A DNA stretch of 64,000 bases, taken from the NCBI GenBank assembly GCA_035944115.1, contig DASZBJ010000045.1, positions 83,391 to 147,390 on the forward strand, in the 5' to 3' direction. The notes beneath the pieces are model-generated. The model saw only the letters and a program-made list of their open reading frames with translations. It was not told the DNA's origin and made no database searches. The translations under genes and the position numbers were made by a program. Below are positions 37,290 through 51,262 of this stretch, in pieces. The stretch is from Candidatus Babeliales bacterium. GTDB taxonomy: Bacteria > Babelota > Babeliae > Babelales > Vermiphilaceae. Each line of letters opens with the position of its first letter. The stretch's first letter is position 1.

Positions 37290-38628
37290 GAACAAATCAT
37301 CTTTTGTTTGTAGCGAATGCACCTACACAACGATTAAATGGATAGGCTGCTGTCCAGAATGCAAACAATGGGAAACATTACAGGAAGTACAATCTGGCCC
37401 CACAAATAAAAAGCTTGTACAATCGACTGCAACAACAACCATGCGCACGCTTAACACGATCTCTACAACACAGCAAGCACGTATCTATTCTGGGATCGAA
37501 GAGTGGGACCGGGTTATTGGTGGCGGCATCATGCCAGGATCATTACTTGTTTTAACCGGTGATCCTGGAATCGGCAAATCAACACTTCTGCTGCAAATTG
37601 CACATGCAATTTCAAAAAATCATACCGTATTTTATTTTTCAACAGAAGAATCCTTAAGCCAAGTTAAGCAGCGCGCAGAACGTTTAGAATGCACCAGCAC
37701 ACAGTTACTATTTTCAGATACTCCAGATTTAAATATTATTATTAGCACCGCACAGCAACATGCTCCCGATGTAGTCATTATCGACTCCATTCAAAATTGT
37801 TATGGAGATAACACACAATCTATTCCTGGCAGCGTTAATCAACTGCGAGAAATTACCTTTCACCTCATGCGACTTGCAAAAGAGCACAATATTACCGTGC
37901 TCCTAAGCGGACACATCACCAAAGATGGCACTATAGCTGGACCAAAAACATTAGAACATATGGTTGACGGTGTATTTTACCTACAAGGGGAAGATCGTTG
38001 GCACGCGCGCATTTTACGATCAGTAAAAAACCGCTTTGGAACAATTAATGAACTCGGATTTTTTCAAATGCATGCACATGGTTTACAACAAATACCTAAC
38101 ATCAACGAACATCTAATGAGTGAGTTGAACCATGCACCTGGATCGGTACTGGTGAGTCACACTGAGGGCTCTCGTCCATTACTGCTTGAGCTACAAGCAC
38201 TTACCATTGAATCAAAGCTAACTATGCCACAGCGAGTGGTTTCAGGCCTTGATCATAAACAGGTGGTATTAATCGCTGCAATCTTGGAAAAATATTTACA
38301 CATAAAATTAAGCACTCACGACATCTTCTTCAAAGTAAGCGGAGGGTTTAAAATCAAAGGAAGCGAAACAGATTTAGGTATTGCACTCGCATTACTATCA
38401 AGCTACTTCCAATTGCCTTTACCAGAAAAATCTATCGCACTCGGAGAAATCAGTTTAACTGGTCAGATCAATCCAATTAACCAAATTAGTATGCATATTA
38501 AAGAGGCAGAAAAGTTTGGTGTCAAAAAGCTGCTGATCGCACATGCACAAAAAATTGAAAGCAACTCATCATGTACAACGCAACGATTTAAAAATGTATA
38601 TGAGCTACTTTCACTCTTTAGCGAATAA
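37282..38628 (+). CDS. radA: DNA repair protein RadA
   Basis: RecA-like helicase promoting branch migration in homologous recombination. N-terminal C4 zinc finger (CSECTYTTIKWIGCCPEC, residues 9-26), Walker A GDPGIGKST (about 93-101), the RadA-specific KNRFG motif near residue 250, and a C-terminal Lon-protease-like domain (about 270-448). 448 residues, normal. It starts inside the second thymidine kinase gene, so it is translationally linked to the pair. Confidence 0.96.
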   Translation: MSKNKSSFVCSECTYTTIKWIGCCPECKQWETLQEVQSGPTNKKLVQSTATTTMRTLNTISTTQQARIYSGIEEWDRVIGGGIMPGSLLVLTGDPGIGKSTLLLQIAHAISKNHTVFYFSTEESLSQVKQRAERLECTSTQLLFSDTPDLNIIISTAQQHAPDVVIIDSIQNCYGDNTQSIPGSVNQLREITFHLMRLAKEHNITVLLSGHITKDGTIAGPKTLEHMVDGVFYLQGEDRWHARILRSVKNRFGTINELGFFQMHAHGLQQIPNINEHLMSELNHAPGSVLVSHTEGSRPLLLELQALTIESKLTMPQRVVSGLDHKQVVLIAAILEKYLHIKLSTHDIFFKVSGGFKIKGSETDLGIALALLSSYFQLPLPEKSIALGEISLTGQINPINQISMHIKEAEKFGVKKLLIAHAQKIESNSSCTTQRFKNVYELLSLFSE

Positions 38629-38630
38629 AA

Positions 38631-38659
38631 AAAGTCATACTATTATTCACTATGACTTT
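38631..38659. terminator. Bidirectional terminator between radA and the opposing gene
   Basis: AAAGTCATA (38631-38639) / TATGACTTT (38651-38659) with A-run before and T-rich end. It overlaps the last bases of the minus-strand gene. Confidence 0.75.
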
Positions 38660-39027
38660 AATACTGTATCAAGATACTCTTCAACTGCTTCTGGATCGGA
38701 TTCCCCTACAGTTTCAGCTTCATAACCATCTGCCCATAAACAATCATCTTGATATAGATCATGCAGCTGCGAAAACTGCTCTTTCATACTTTTATCACTC
38801 ATATTTTTAAAGTGATGTATCATGCTCTCAACACTAGTATCTGGACCTGATTGTACTACCATAACAACATGATCACTATTGACATGTACTTCATGCATTG
38901 TCCATTGCCGATCTTCTGCGGATTGGTGTAAAATACCACTTAACGCGTCCTTCATTGGATCAGACAACAACACATCTTCTCGACGCAAACCAAACGCTAA
39001 ACAATATACCAAATTATGACGAACCAT
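38650..39027 (-). CDS. IS200/REP-type (Y1) transposase-derived protein with broken HUH motif
   Basis: 125 residues with the outline of an IS200/IS605 TnpA or REP-associated transposase: start VRHNLVYCLAFGLRREDVL, central VNSDHVVMVV where TnpA has DHVHLLV, then LWADGYEAETVG and AVEEYLDTV, where TnpA has LW..GYF..TVG and V..YI..Q. The second His of HUH is Val55, so metal binding should be lost; Tyr118 is kept at the catalytic position. No left or right IS end and no tnpB are seen. It could be domesticated or decaying. Family call is from pattern only. Confidence 0.55.
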   Translation of the reverse strand: MVRHNLVYCLAFGLRREDVLLSDPMKDALSGILHQSAEDRQWTMHEVHVNSDHVVMVVQSGPDTSVESMIHHFKNMSDKSMKEQFSQLHDLYQDDCLWADGYEAETVGESDPEAVEEYLDTVLKS

Positions 39028-39124
39028 ATAAAAACCCCTTTATAATCCTTAACACATATACGCAATCATTTTTTAAGAAAAATAAGATCCCTAAAATCAC
39101 AAAAAACAATCAAACCCTATTTCA

Positions 39125-39160
39125 AAAAAAAAGACTCTGAAATTAATCAGAGTCTTTTTT
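39125..39160 (-). terminator. Terminator of the rRNA operon
   Basis: Long perfect hairpin AAAAGACTCTGA / TCAGAGTCTTTT with loop of 6 and T-run, just after 5S on the minus strand. Confidence 0.85.
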
Positions 39161-39167
39161 AATTTAA

Positions 39168-39281
39168 TCTGGCACTACCTACTTTTCCAGGCCGTCGCCA
39201 GCCAAGTATCATCGGCGCTACAGACTTAACTGCCGTATTCGGAATGGGAACGGGTGTTTCCCTGTAGCTATCCGCACCAGA
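39168..39281 (-). rRNA. rrf: 5S ribosomal RNA
   Basis: About 114 bases with the conserved CCCATTCCGAA block and complementary ends (CTGGCAC / GTGCGG region). Ends are approximate. Last gene of the rRNA operon. Confidence 0.93.
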
Positions 39282-39411
39282 AATTTTTTATTCTTAATTA
39301 CTCATACAAGAGTAACAGAAAAATCTTTTATGTCAATCCACACAACTGTGGAAGAAATATTTGTAAGTAACTCACATTCAATCAAGGTTCATCAGCTATA
39401 ATTATTATCGC

Positions 39412-42455
<3,044 letters not shown>

Positions 42456-42598
42456 CAAACTTATAGCTTACCCTTAAAAGAATATGGTATTTACTTACAA
42501 ATATTTCAAAGAACACAATTATTTTTTATCCTACTACTCACCCTAAAACTTTTACACACACAAGAATACATTCAAAAACCTACTATCAAAAAAACTGG

Positions 42599-42671
42599 TG
42601 GAGATGAGCGGATTCGAACCGCTGGCCTTCCGCGTGCAAAACGGACGCTCTACCAACTGAGCTACACCCCC
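42599..42671 (-). tRNA. tRNA-Ala (TGC)
   Basis: In the 16S-23S spacer. Acceptor GGGGGTG/CATCTCC (two G-U pairs), anticodon loop TTTGCAC. CCA not encoded beyond the A discriminator. Confidence 0.93.
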
Positions 42672-42746
42672 CGGAATCTTTATATCAAACTCCAAAAATT
42701 TCACTCATCGGCCATCACAGCCACAATCAACTCGGCTTACCATTTC

Positions 42747-42823
42747 TGGTGGGCCTAAGTCGATTCGAACGACTGACCTTCCCGTTATCAACAGGATGCT
42801 CTAACCAGCTGAGCTATAGGCCC
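42747..42823 (-). tRNA. tRNA-Ile (GAT)
   Basis: In the 16S-23S spacer. Acceptor GGGCCTA/TAGGCCC, anticodon GAT, CCA encoded. Confidence 0.94.
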
Positions 42824-42919
42824 AGAATTTGATAGGACCTACCGTCCTAAAAATAATTTGTCTTATATTCACACTTAAAAAATTAGCCAAGGGAAAACCC
42901 CTGGATCAATATATCTCCC

Positions 42920-44463
<1,544 letters not shown>

Positions 44464-44583
44464 TACAAAAATTAAAATCAAAATTACTTTATAAGACGGT
44501 AGGTAAATTTAGTATTCTTATGTATTTCAAAGAAGTGTCTTTATTTGTCAATTTGTTTTCGCTTGGTGTTTCGTGTTTTTCTC

Positions 44584-44628
44584 GTTTAAAGACTTGATAA
44601 ATTATACCTGTATCTACATTAGAGTCAA
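44584..44628 (-). promoter_or_regulatory. rRNA operon promoter and boxA-like leader
   Basis: On the minus strand TTGACT (44628-44623), 16-base spacer, TATAAT (44606-44601), about 140 bases before 16S. Just downstream is TCTTTAAA (about 44593-44586), resembling boxA of rRNA antitermination. A second TTGACA nearer to 16S has no good -10. Confidence 0.7.
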
Positions 44629-45072
44629 CACTTTTTATAACTTTTTTTAAAATTTTTTTTTTACACCGTGAAATACAGCCTTTTTTACTCATTTCTTATT
44701 CTAAAACAACTAGCGAATTGCTCCTGTTTATGCCTGTTTTCAAAGAAACTAGCCTTAAACAATTACATTTTGACCATTACATGAAAAAATATCTTTTTTC
44801 TAACCAATAGCCCTACTTTTTATAAAAATTCTTATAAAAAAGTTTAAAAAACTATATCCCATAGCCATTTTTTATTACCCCCCATTATATGATACTATGT
44901 ATAAAGCTTCTTATTTTCTTAAAACTATGCCCAACAATATGGTAGAACAAGACATAGGCATACCCTATAAGGAAGTTAACGCAATAAAGTAGCCAAAGGA
45001 TACGTAGTAAGGCAAATTTGTAACCATATATACATTAGTACAATATCAAACTAACTATAAAGGAGTTGTCCT
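44629..45072. other. Intergenic region between divergent rrn and prfB
   Basis: AT-rich with many A/T runs. Probably contains upstream elements of the rRNA promoter and the prfB promoter (a TATGATACT near 44889 is a weak -10). No gene or strong structure seen. Confidence 0.5.
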
Positions 45073-46164
45073 ATGCTTATTGACGACTTACATGAACAGA
45101 TTAAAGCGCTTGAACCAGATGTAGCTACCATTACTACCTACTGGCAAAACTCAGGACTGGAAAAACAGTTTAAAGATTTAGAAAATGAAACTACCCAAGA
45201 ATCATTTTGGCAGCACCCCCACCAAACAGAAATCTTAAAAGAGTTACAACGCATCCGCTTGCAACGCGATCAATATATACAAATCAGTACAACATATAAG
45301 GAACTACCCGAATTACTTGATCTTTTTCAAAACGATGAACCTGAACTAAAGAAAATTGCTACTGATATTCATACACTTTCACGAGCAATAGCATCATTTA
45401 AGATTGCTCTACTCCTTAATGACCCTGAAGATAGCTCAAACTGTTTTTTACACATTAATGCTGGAGCCGGCGGAACAGAATCACAAGACTGGGCAAACAT
45501 ACTAGTTCGTATGTATCTACGATTTTGCGAACGAGAAAGATTATCTGTTGAAGTAATCGATTACCAAAATGGCGAAGAAGCGGGAATCAAATCTGCTACC
45601 TTATTTATCCGTGGCAAAAACCCATATGGTCTTTTAAAAGGAGAAGCCGGGATTCACCGACTCGTGCGCATATCACCTTTTGATGCCAATAAACGTCGCC
45701 ACACTTCCTTCTCTGCAGTTGCGATCACCCCTGAAGTACCTGAGGTAAATATCGAAATCAATCCCGATGATTTACGTATCGATACCTATCGCGCAGGGGG
45801 TGCTGGGGGACAACATGTTAACAAGACCGATTCTGCGGTGCGCATCACTCACTTGCCAACCAATATTGTAGTACAATGCCAAAACGAACGCTCACAAGGA
45901 CAAAACAAGGTCCTTGCAATGAAAATGTTAATGGCAAAACTTGCTCAAAAGGCCAAAGATGAACAAGATGCTAAAAATGCTTCCATTGAAAAGAAAAAGA
46001 TCGAGTGGGGGTCCCAAATCCGTTCATATGTTCTCCATCCATATAAAATGGTGAAAGATCATAGAACGTCTTACGAATCCATGCAACCAGATCTTGTTCT
46101 TGATGGCGATATCATGCCATTTATTGAAAGCTATCTCATTTGGGCAGGTACCGAAAATAAATAA
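45073..46164 (+). CDS. prfB: Peptide chain release factor 2
   Basis: Terminates translation at UGA and UAA. RF2-type: SPF codon-reading tripeptide in RISPFDANKRRHTSF (about residue 208), catalytic GGQ in AGGAGGQHVNKTDSAVR (about 242). 363 residues. AAAGGAG precedes the ATG. The frame is uninterrupted, so the programmed +1 frameshift that regulates prfB in many bacteria is absent. Confidence 0.95.
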   Translation: MLIDDLHEQIKALEPDVATITTYWQNSGLEKQFKDLENETTQESFWQHPHQTEILKELQRIRLQRDQYIQISTTYKELPELLDLFQNDEPELKKIATDIHTLSRAIASFKIALLLNDPEDSSNCFLHINAGAGGTESQDWANILVRMYLRFCERERLSVEVIDYQNGEEAGIKSATLFIRGKNPYGLLKGEAGIHRLVRISPFDANKRRHTSFSAVAITPEVPEVNIEINPDDLRIDTYRAGGAGGQHVNKTDSAVRITHLPTNIVVQCQNERSQGQNKVLAMKMLMAKLAQKAKDEQDAKNASIEKKKIEWGSQIRSYVLHPYKMVKDHRTSYESMQPDLVLDGDIMPFIESYLIWAGTENK

Positions 46165-46180
46165 TCATTATAATGCTGTA

Positions 46181-47722
46181 TTAAAACACTAACACTAAAG
46201 ACGCAAAGCATTCATGCAGTTGTGGAACATTTCTACCCGCTACAATATGTTGCGAACCAATATTAAGCTCGCACTGATTCTTAAATTGGTATGCCAAACT
46301 CCACCCTATGCGATGCGCTTGCGTCTTTGTACATGCAGTTGCAGCACAAACATCAAAGTTCTCAGAGTCACACAATACTTCTATTTTATCTTCACCCTTT
46401 CTTGTGTAATCATACATCACGCCCAACTTAATTCCCGGATAGACTATATTGTAGAAATAGTTACCAAACCCAACTTTAATTTGCGAACCATATTTTATAC
46501 GTGATCTTACTAAATGATCTGCAAACGCCGGCACTAAACTATCAAGCTCAGAAAAATTATCTACATAAAAACCATTAAGTCTGTCAATCGGATTAATAAG
46601 ATCTGGCACTTGCTTAACCGTATGCTTACCTTGACCACCAGTACCAGGAATAATACGAGGATCTGGCGCTGGGTTAACATTCACAACCAATTTAGGAACT
46701 CGACGCGCTCCGGTAAATGTTGCGCTACCCTGCGCTGCAAAATACACCGTTGGGTTAAACGCATCCGAACGGGTACTAAAAATCGCATTGAAAAAACCGT
46801 CAAATTGACTCGCACCACCATTACCTAATTCCATCGGACAAAGTGAATCGCAATTACAATCCATTTTGCCGCCCGTAGGAACGTTAATATGCATACCAAC
46901 TTGTAATGCATCCATACAATCAAAGTACCCAGCAAAATCTAAATACGTGAACAGCGCAAGATCACCAATACCCACTTTTGATTGACGAGGCAAAAGAGTA
47001 ATTCCTTTAGGCTCTAACACTGCTCGTACAAAGAAATCGAATACATCTTCATAATCTCTAAAAAAATTAATCACAGAACTTTCCGCGCCCGTCTGCGTTG
47101 GCGGCAACGCACCCTGCTGATACAAATTCCCTTTGAGCAACTGTAAGTCAATTATACACGTATGAGATTTAACGGGGAGATTAACACCAAACACCCAATC
47201 AAGCTCGTTATTACAACCGAATGATAATCGATATGCGGCGGTTAAATCTGCTCCCAATTCTCGCTCTTCTATCGTGAAATTAGCCTCCATATTTGCCAAA
47301 TGAAATATTGGAAGGTCATCTACAAAAGAACCGAATCTATCTCCACCAAAAGGAACTGCTGGATTAGCTGTGGGACGTACAATCGACAAGGCATTATCAT
47401 CGTTCGCTCGAATCAAATTTTTTGCTGCCAAACGAGACATCAAAAATATATCTTGAACTCTAATCGGATTTTGCCCAAACTGTTCTCCTGCTAGAGAAGT
47501 ACATTGTTTATTACAACCAAATCCTTTAAATGCCAAGCTGTGATACAATGCTCCTTTTACCACCCAATGTTTATACGCTGCATCTTCAAGCAATGAGTCA
47601 TAATATTCACGGCCTACTAACGCTACCTCTTGCTCATCATCAACTTCGCCATTATAACATATTGCTTTTTGACTTAGCATTAACCCCAGCAGTAAGGTAA
47701 TACGTACTATCTTCTTTTTCAT
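46181..47722 (-). CDS. Exported, probable outer-membrane beta-barrel protein (513 aa)
   Basis: Signal peptide KKKIVRITLLLGLMLSQKAIC, then a chain with many amphipathic strands and a terminal Phe (ASLVLVF), typical of barrels. Several Cys pairs (e.g. CNKQC, CDSLCPM) suggest disulfides. Resembles the 328-residue barrel-like protein at 2199-3185 only in style. AAGGTAGGG precedes the ATG. Separated by 49 bases from the upstream 784-residue gene, so probably in one operon with it. Confidence 0.65.
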   Translation of the reverse strand: MKKKIVRITLLLGLMLSQKAICYNGEVDDEQEVALVGREYYDSLLEDAAYKHWVVKGALYHSLAFKGFGCNKQCTSLAGEQFGQNPIRVQDIFLMSRLAAKNLIRANDDNALSIVRPTANPAVPFGGDRFGSFVDDLPIFHLANMEANFTIEERELGADLTAAYRLSFGCNNELDWVFGVNLPVKSHTCIIDLQLLKGNLYQQGALPPTQTGAESSVINFFRDYEDVFDFFVRAVLEPKGITLLPRQSKVGIGDLALFTYLDFAGYFDCMDALQVGMHINVPTGGKMDCNCDSLCPMELGNGGASQFDGFFNAIFSTRSDAFNPTVYFAAQGSATFTGARRVPKLVVNVNPAPDPRIIPGTGGQGKHTVKQVPDLINPIDRLNGFYVDNFSELDSLVPAFADHLVRSRIKYGSQIKVGFGNYFYNIVYPGIKLGVMYDYTRKGEDKIEVLCDSENFDVCAATACTKTQAHRIGWSLAYQFKNQCELNIGSQHIVAGRNVPQLHECFASLVLVF

Positions 47723-47771
47723 GCCCTACCTTATTATTTTATCGTACCTAAAACATTATTATTTTTTGTCT

Positions 47772-50126
47772 TTACACGTTTACCGTCTTAGTCGCTTCTT
47801 CACCATTATCTATTTTGATCTGATTAGCAGCCTTATTGAATATGCCAACTTGTCGGAAACTATTGTAATACGCATCAGTATCGTTTTGATCCAAACCAAC
47901 AATAGAACCATCTCTATTAATTTGATCTCTAATTGGTGGACAGATGATAGCGAGTCGACCATCTTCTTCTGGAATCAACGAACCTTTTTTAACAAACTTA
48001 TTAGCATCAGCCACATCAACTGATGTTGTAACTATGTTAGTAATGTATCCCATAGAATTAAAGGTTTGCACAAACGGTCTAATCTGCTCAAATTGATTAT
48101 CCTGGAATCGCAACACGGTGTTCACTAGCTCTGATCCAACTTCTAATGTTGTTCCTAGCGGAAGCACCGTTTCACGTTGCGTTGGTGTCGCAACTTCTGG
48201 ATGAATACGTTCTGCCAATATATATGCTGCCGTCAATGTTCCTGCTGGAATGGTTTGCGCTGCTAAGAATGATCCACGCGCTAATATTGTCCCTCGTGGA
48301 TAAACTTGTCCTCCAACCGGCACAACAATATCAAACGGTGTAGCAATACCACTTACAAACGAACCTGCCAAAATTATAGTACCTGCTGGCAAAAATGTAT
48401 CTGCGGTTAATTCAAATCGATCAACTAAAGTACGGGATGGAATCGCAAGCGGTGTCGGCAATATACTACCAGCCAAAATTACACCACCCTGCTGATACGG
48501 CAAAGCTCTCAACACATCCAATGCATCTGATGGTACAATTGGATCCAAAACAAATTCTTTAAACTGTATGAATCCACCACCAACAACATTCCCTGATCTG
48601 TTATTAAAATCTACCGGCAAATCACTACCCAATCCATTTTGCACAGTAATATCACCTGGATTAAAGTTTGGTGCTACGCGTAATAATCCAACTTCAAGCC
48701 CACGGCGTAAAATTTGTATTAATGATCCTTCATCAAAATACAGCTTTCTAACCACACCTTCTGCGGGAAGCCCTTCAGGAACAAACTGCGAAGTATCTGT
48801 AATTGGAAACGTTGGGTTATGCGGAAATGCATTAGTAAATGCCGATCCGCGGGCCATATTCATTTCTACAATACCGCCTGGGTATACATTCAATGCAGCA
48901 TAATGATCAAAAAAGAAATCAAAACACGCTAACTGGAAGGTGATAATCGCACTTTGACTTGCAAACACGTTATCAGACAAATCATTCGTCCCTGCATAGC
49001 GCGCTGTTAATTCAGAATTATGTTTGATATTAATTGAAAAATCATCTTCTACAGTACCACCAAAGATAAGTTGCGATGGATGATCAAGGAGCACTTGTCC
49101 TTCTTGACGCACAATAAAAATCAAACCACATCCGAAGGTTGGCAAACCAGTTACAGGATGCGGTATCGGTACAGAACGAGGACCACCAATTAAAACTGTT
49201 TGCGTTGCATTTGGATCACTGCAATGACTCAACGTCATTATCGCACCTTCTTCTACAACAATTGTCGGCCAATCTAAACCAGGATTAACGGAAGTATCAA
49301 ATGGACAATTAGAGCTGCTCGCGCATGCCGGTCTATCAAATGGACAATATGGAGTTCCTAACGGTACAAAATGCACTCCGTTACGCAATTCCACAATTCC
49401 TTCCCCTCTAAAAATAATTCTTGAATGTGGCTGCAGCTCTATTATACCGTTATTGCCATACACAGCCGGATCAAATATCAAACGTGGAATATTTCCACAT
49501 GGACCAAAACAAGAATCAAATTGCCAGATAACCGCTTGTCCTTCTGCAGGTAAATCAGTTAAGTGAAAGTAATGGCCACATGGTTCTGAAACTAGAATTT
49601 CGCACGATGCGTTCCTATTAATTGCGTCACAACTGTCTTCGCAGACCTGCGCAACCTGCTCTACTTCCTGTGCAACCTGCTCTACTTTTGTTTCAAGCAT
49701 GCAGACTTTAGCGAGGATTTTAATCAAAACTTCATACATATCACATTGATTAGAGAGCACCTTATCAACATCACTCATCTCTTCATCATCATCACAACAC
49801 TCATCATCTCCATCATCATCCAAATCTAAATCACACTCATGCTCGCCATCTAAATCGCACTCATTTTCGTTATCAAAATCATCTGTTGAACAATCATCAA
49901 CAGATCCATGTTTCATCACTCCACTCTGCTTATAACTATCTGCCCCAGATGCCATACCTGGCGGAGTATCAATGCCATTATGATTCAAGTATGATTTTAA
50001 CATCTTCATCATACTCTTGGCAGATGAACACCCCTTTGTAGTTTTAAAGGATGATTTTGCAACCACAGGATTACAGAACAATAATATGATAAGACCTATA
50101 CCATATATATGAGTTATCTTTTGCAT
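47772..50126 (-). CDS. Large exported protein with acidic Cys-rich region and beta-rich body (784 aa)
   Basis: Not recognised. Signal peptide (about residues 1-24), then a stretch around residues 75-120 consisting mostly of Asp/Glu with several Cys (for example ECDLDGEHECDLDLDDDG), a short coiled coil (about 125-160), then 600 residues of beta-rich sequence with hydrophobic/Gly steps. Toward residues 580-690 a motif recurs: PAGTIILAGSFV, PRGTILARGSFL, PLGTTLEVGSEL. The body may be a beta-helix, as in adhesins. The acidic part could bind cations. Upstream of a barrel-like gene, so a secreted or surface partner is possible. Confidence 0.6.
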   Translation of the reverse strand: MQKITHIYGIGLIILLFCNPVVAKSSFKTTKGCSSAKSMMKMLKSYLNHNGIDTPPGMASGADSYKQSGVMKHGSVDDCSTDDFDNENECDLDGEHECDLDLDDDGDDECCDDDEEMSDVDKVLSNQCDMYEVLIKILAKVCMLETKVEQVAQEVEQVAQVCEDSCDAINRNASCEILVSEPCGHYFHLTDLPAEGQAVIWQFDSCFGPCGNIPRLIFDPAVYGNNGIIELQPHSRIIFRGEGIVELRNGVHFVPLGTPYCPFDRPACASSSNCPFDTSVNPGLDWPTIVVEEGAIMTLSHCSDPNATQTVLIGGPRSVPIPHPVTGLPTFGCGLIFIVRQEGQVLLDHPSQLIFGGTVEDDFSINIKHNSELTARYAGTNDLSDNVFASQSAIITFQLACFDFFFDHYAALNVYPGGIVEMNMARGSAFTNAFPHNPTFPITDTSQFVPEGLPAEGVVRKLYFDEGSLIQILRRGLEVGLLRVAPNFNPGDITVQNGLGSDLPVDFNNRSGNVVGGGFIQFKEFVLDPIVPSDALDVLRALPYQQGGVILAGSILPTPLAIPSRTLVDRFELTADTFLPAGTIILAGSFVSGIATPFDIVVPVGGQVYPRGTILARGSFLAAQTIPAGTLTAAYILAERIHPEVATPTQRETVLPLGTTLEVGSELVNTVLRFQDNQFEQIRPFVQTFNSMGYITNIVTTSVDVADANKFVKKGSLIPEEDGRLAIICPPIRDQINRDGSIVGLDQNDTDAYYNSFRQVGIFNKAANQIKIDNGEEATKTVNV

Positions 50127-50461
50127 GTTTCTCTCTTTTTTTTAAAACACTCTCTCAATCCAGACACACCTACTTACCATCAGCTTTGCAAATCCCACGC
50201 AATAGTAGTATACAAAAGCATATATCACACAATAACAGGTAAACAATTCTGATCGGACTTGCTTCACATAATACCCTTTTAAAGTAATTGCTACTTTGTT
50301 GATATTCTATCTGGACGATATTAACAACGATTTAAAAAGTCAAGCCTTTCGAATTTTTAAAACAATTATCTTCAGAACAAACAGTTACAAAAAAAGATTT
50401 TTCATTAAGCTCAAAGCCTAAAGTCATTAAAAAACTGCAACCCTGGATTGACTCTATTAAA
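50127..50461. other. Intergenic region, nothing recognised
   Basis: AT-rich; presumably carries the promoter of the minus-strand 784-residue gene, but no convincing -35/-10 pair was found. TATTAT on the minus strand near 50268 is a weak -10. Confidence 0.4.
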
Positions 50462-50493
50462 AACAAAAAGAGCCTTGCAGTCGCAAAGCTCTC
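50462..50493 (-). terminator. Rho-independent terminator
   Basis: AGAGCCTTGC / GCAAAGCTCT with a 4-base loop; on the minus strand followed by TTTTTGTTTTT, 31 bases after the stop of the 183-residue gene. Confidence 0.75.
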
Positions 50494-50523
50494 CTTATAT
50501 AACAAAATATATTTTTATTTTCG

Positions 50524-51075
50524 TTACATTACCATTTCTTGTCGGTTGTCATTCCCTATATATTCATCATATTGCAAATTCGCATACATACGACAATATT
50601 CTTGTAATTGCGCTAGCATTCTATCCAAATACGCCTGCTTACAATTATATCCTAAATATAATAACTCCGGATCAATTGATGCATCATACGTAATAATGTC
50701 CATAATTTGATTATACAAACAACGAACTGATGGTATAGAACAATGCAATGCTTTCTGACGACGATACACACATTCAGTCACAATATAAGATGATGCTCCA
50801 CGCATTAGATGATATGCAATATTAGACTCCAATGATAAAAGCTTAAGCAACTGCCCCAATGCATGCTCACCATAACTTTTGCTTAACCTAAATTCTTGCG
50901 TTGCCTCTTCTAACTGCTCACGCATGAGCACCTCATCAGTCATTGCCATAGTATCATACCCAGATTTCGGCTGCATCATTCCCATCTCTTTATTGCCATA
51001 CATCGAAGATGCCCAACTGCGCACATTAAACAAAACAAGGAGCGCCATCGCTACCAACACAAACATTCTTTTCAT
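50524..51075 (-). CDS. Exported small protein of unknown function (183 aa)
   Basis: Signal peptide (MKRMFVLVAMALLVLFNVRSWAS), Met-rich segment, then helical Leu/Tyr/Cys-rich sequence. GGAGGA directly before the ATG indicates strong translation. No domain recognised; a periplasmic helical protein is a fair description. Confidence 0.65.
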   Translation of the reverse strand: MKRMFVLVAMALLVLFNVRSWASSMYGNKEMGMMQPKSGYDTMAMTDEVLMREQLEEATQEFRLSKSYGEHALGQLLKLLSLESNIAYHLMRGASSYIVTECVYRRQKALHCSIPSVRCLYNQIMDIITYDASIDPELLYLGYNCKQAYLDRMLAQLQEYCRMYANLQYDEYIGNDNRQEMVM

Positions 51076-51262
51076 CCTTCCTCCTTAACTATATCGTTCA
51101 CCAGATCATCTACAACACTCATTATATAATGACTGTATCATCTAAAATTTCAAATTGGAATGCTTTTCAAAAATAATGATAAAAAAGATCTAAATACCGA
51201 TTTTTTATTAAAAACAAAATGTAAATAAAAGATAGAAAGACAAAATAAACAGAGAAAACCAT

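Noticed and set aside
44489..44692. 67-codon minus-strand ORF upstream of 16S
   Set aside because: It contains the rRNA promoter (-35/-10) and boxA-like leader and has no recognisable protein features.
45073..45170. Programmed +1 frameshift in prfB
   Set aside because: The frame is open from an ATG with a good ribosome site, and no in-frame TGA interrupts it.
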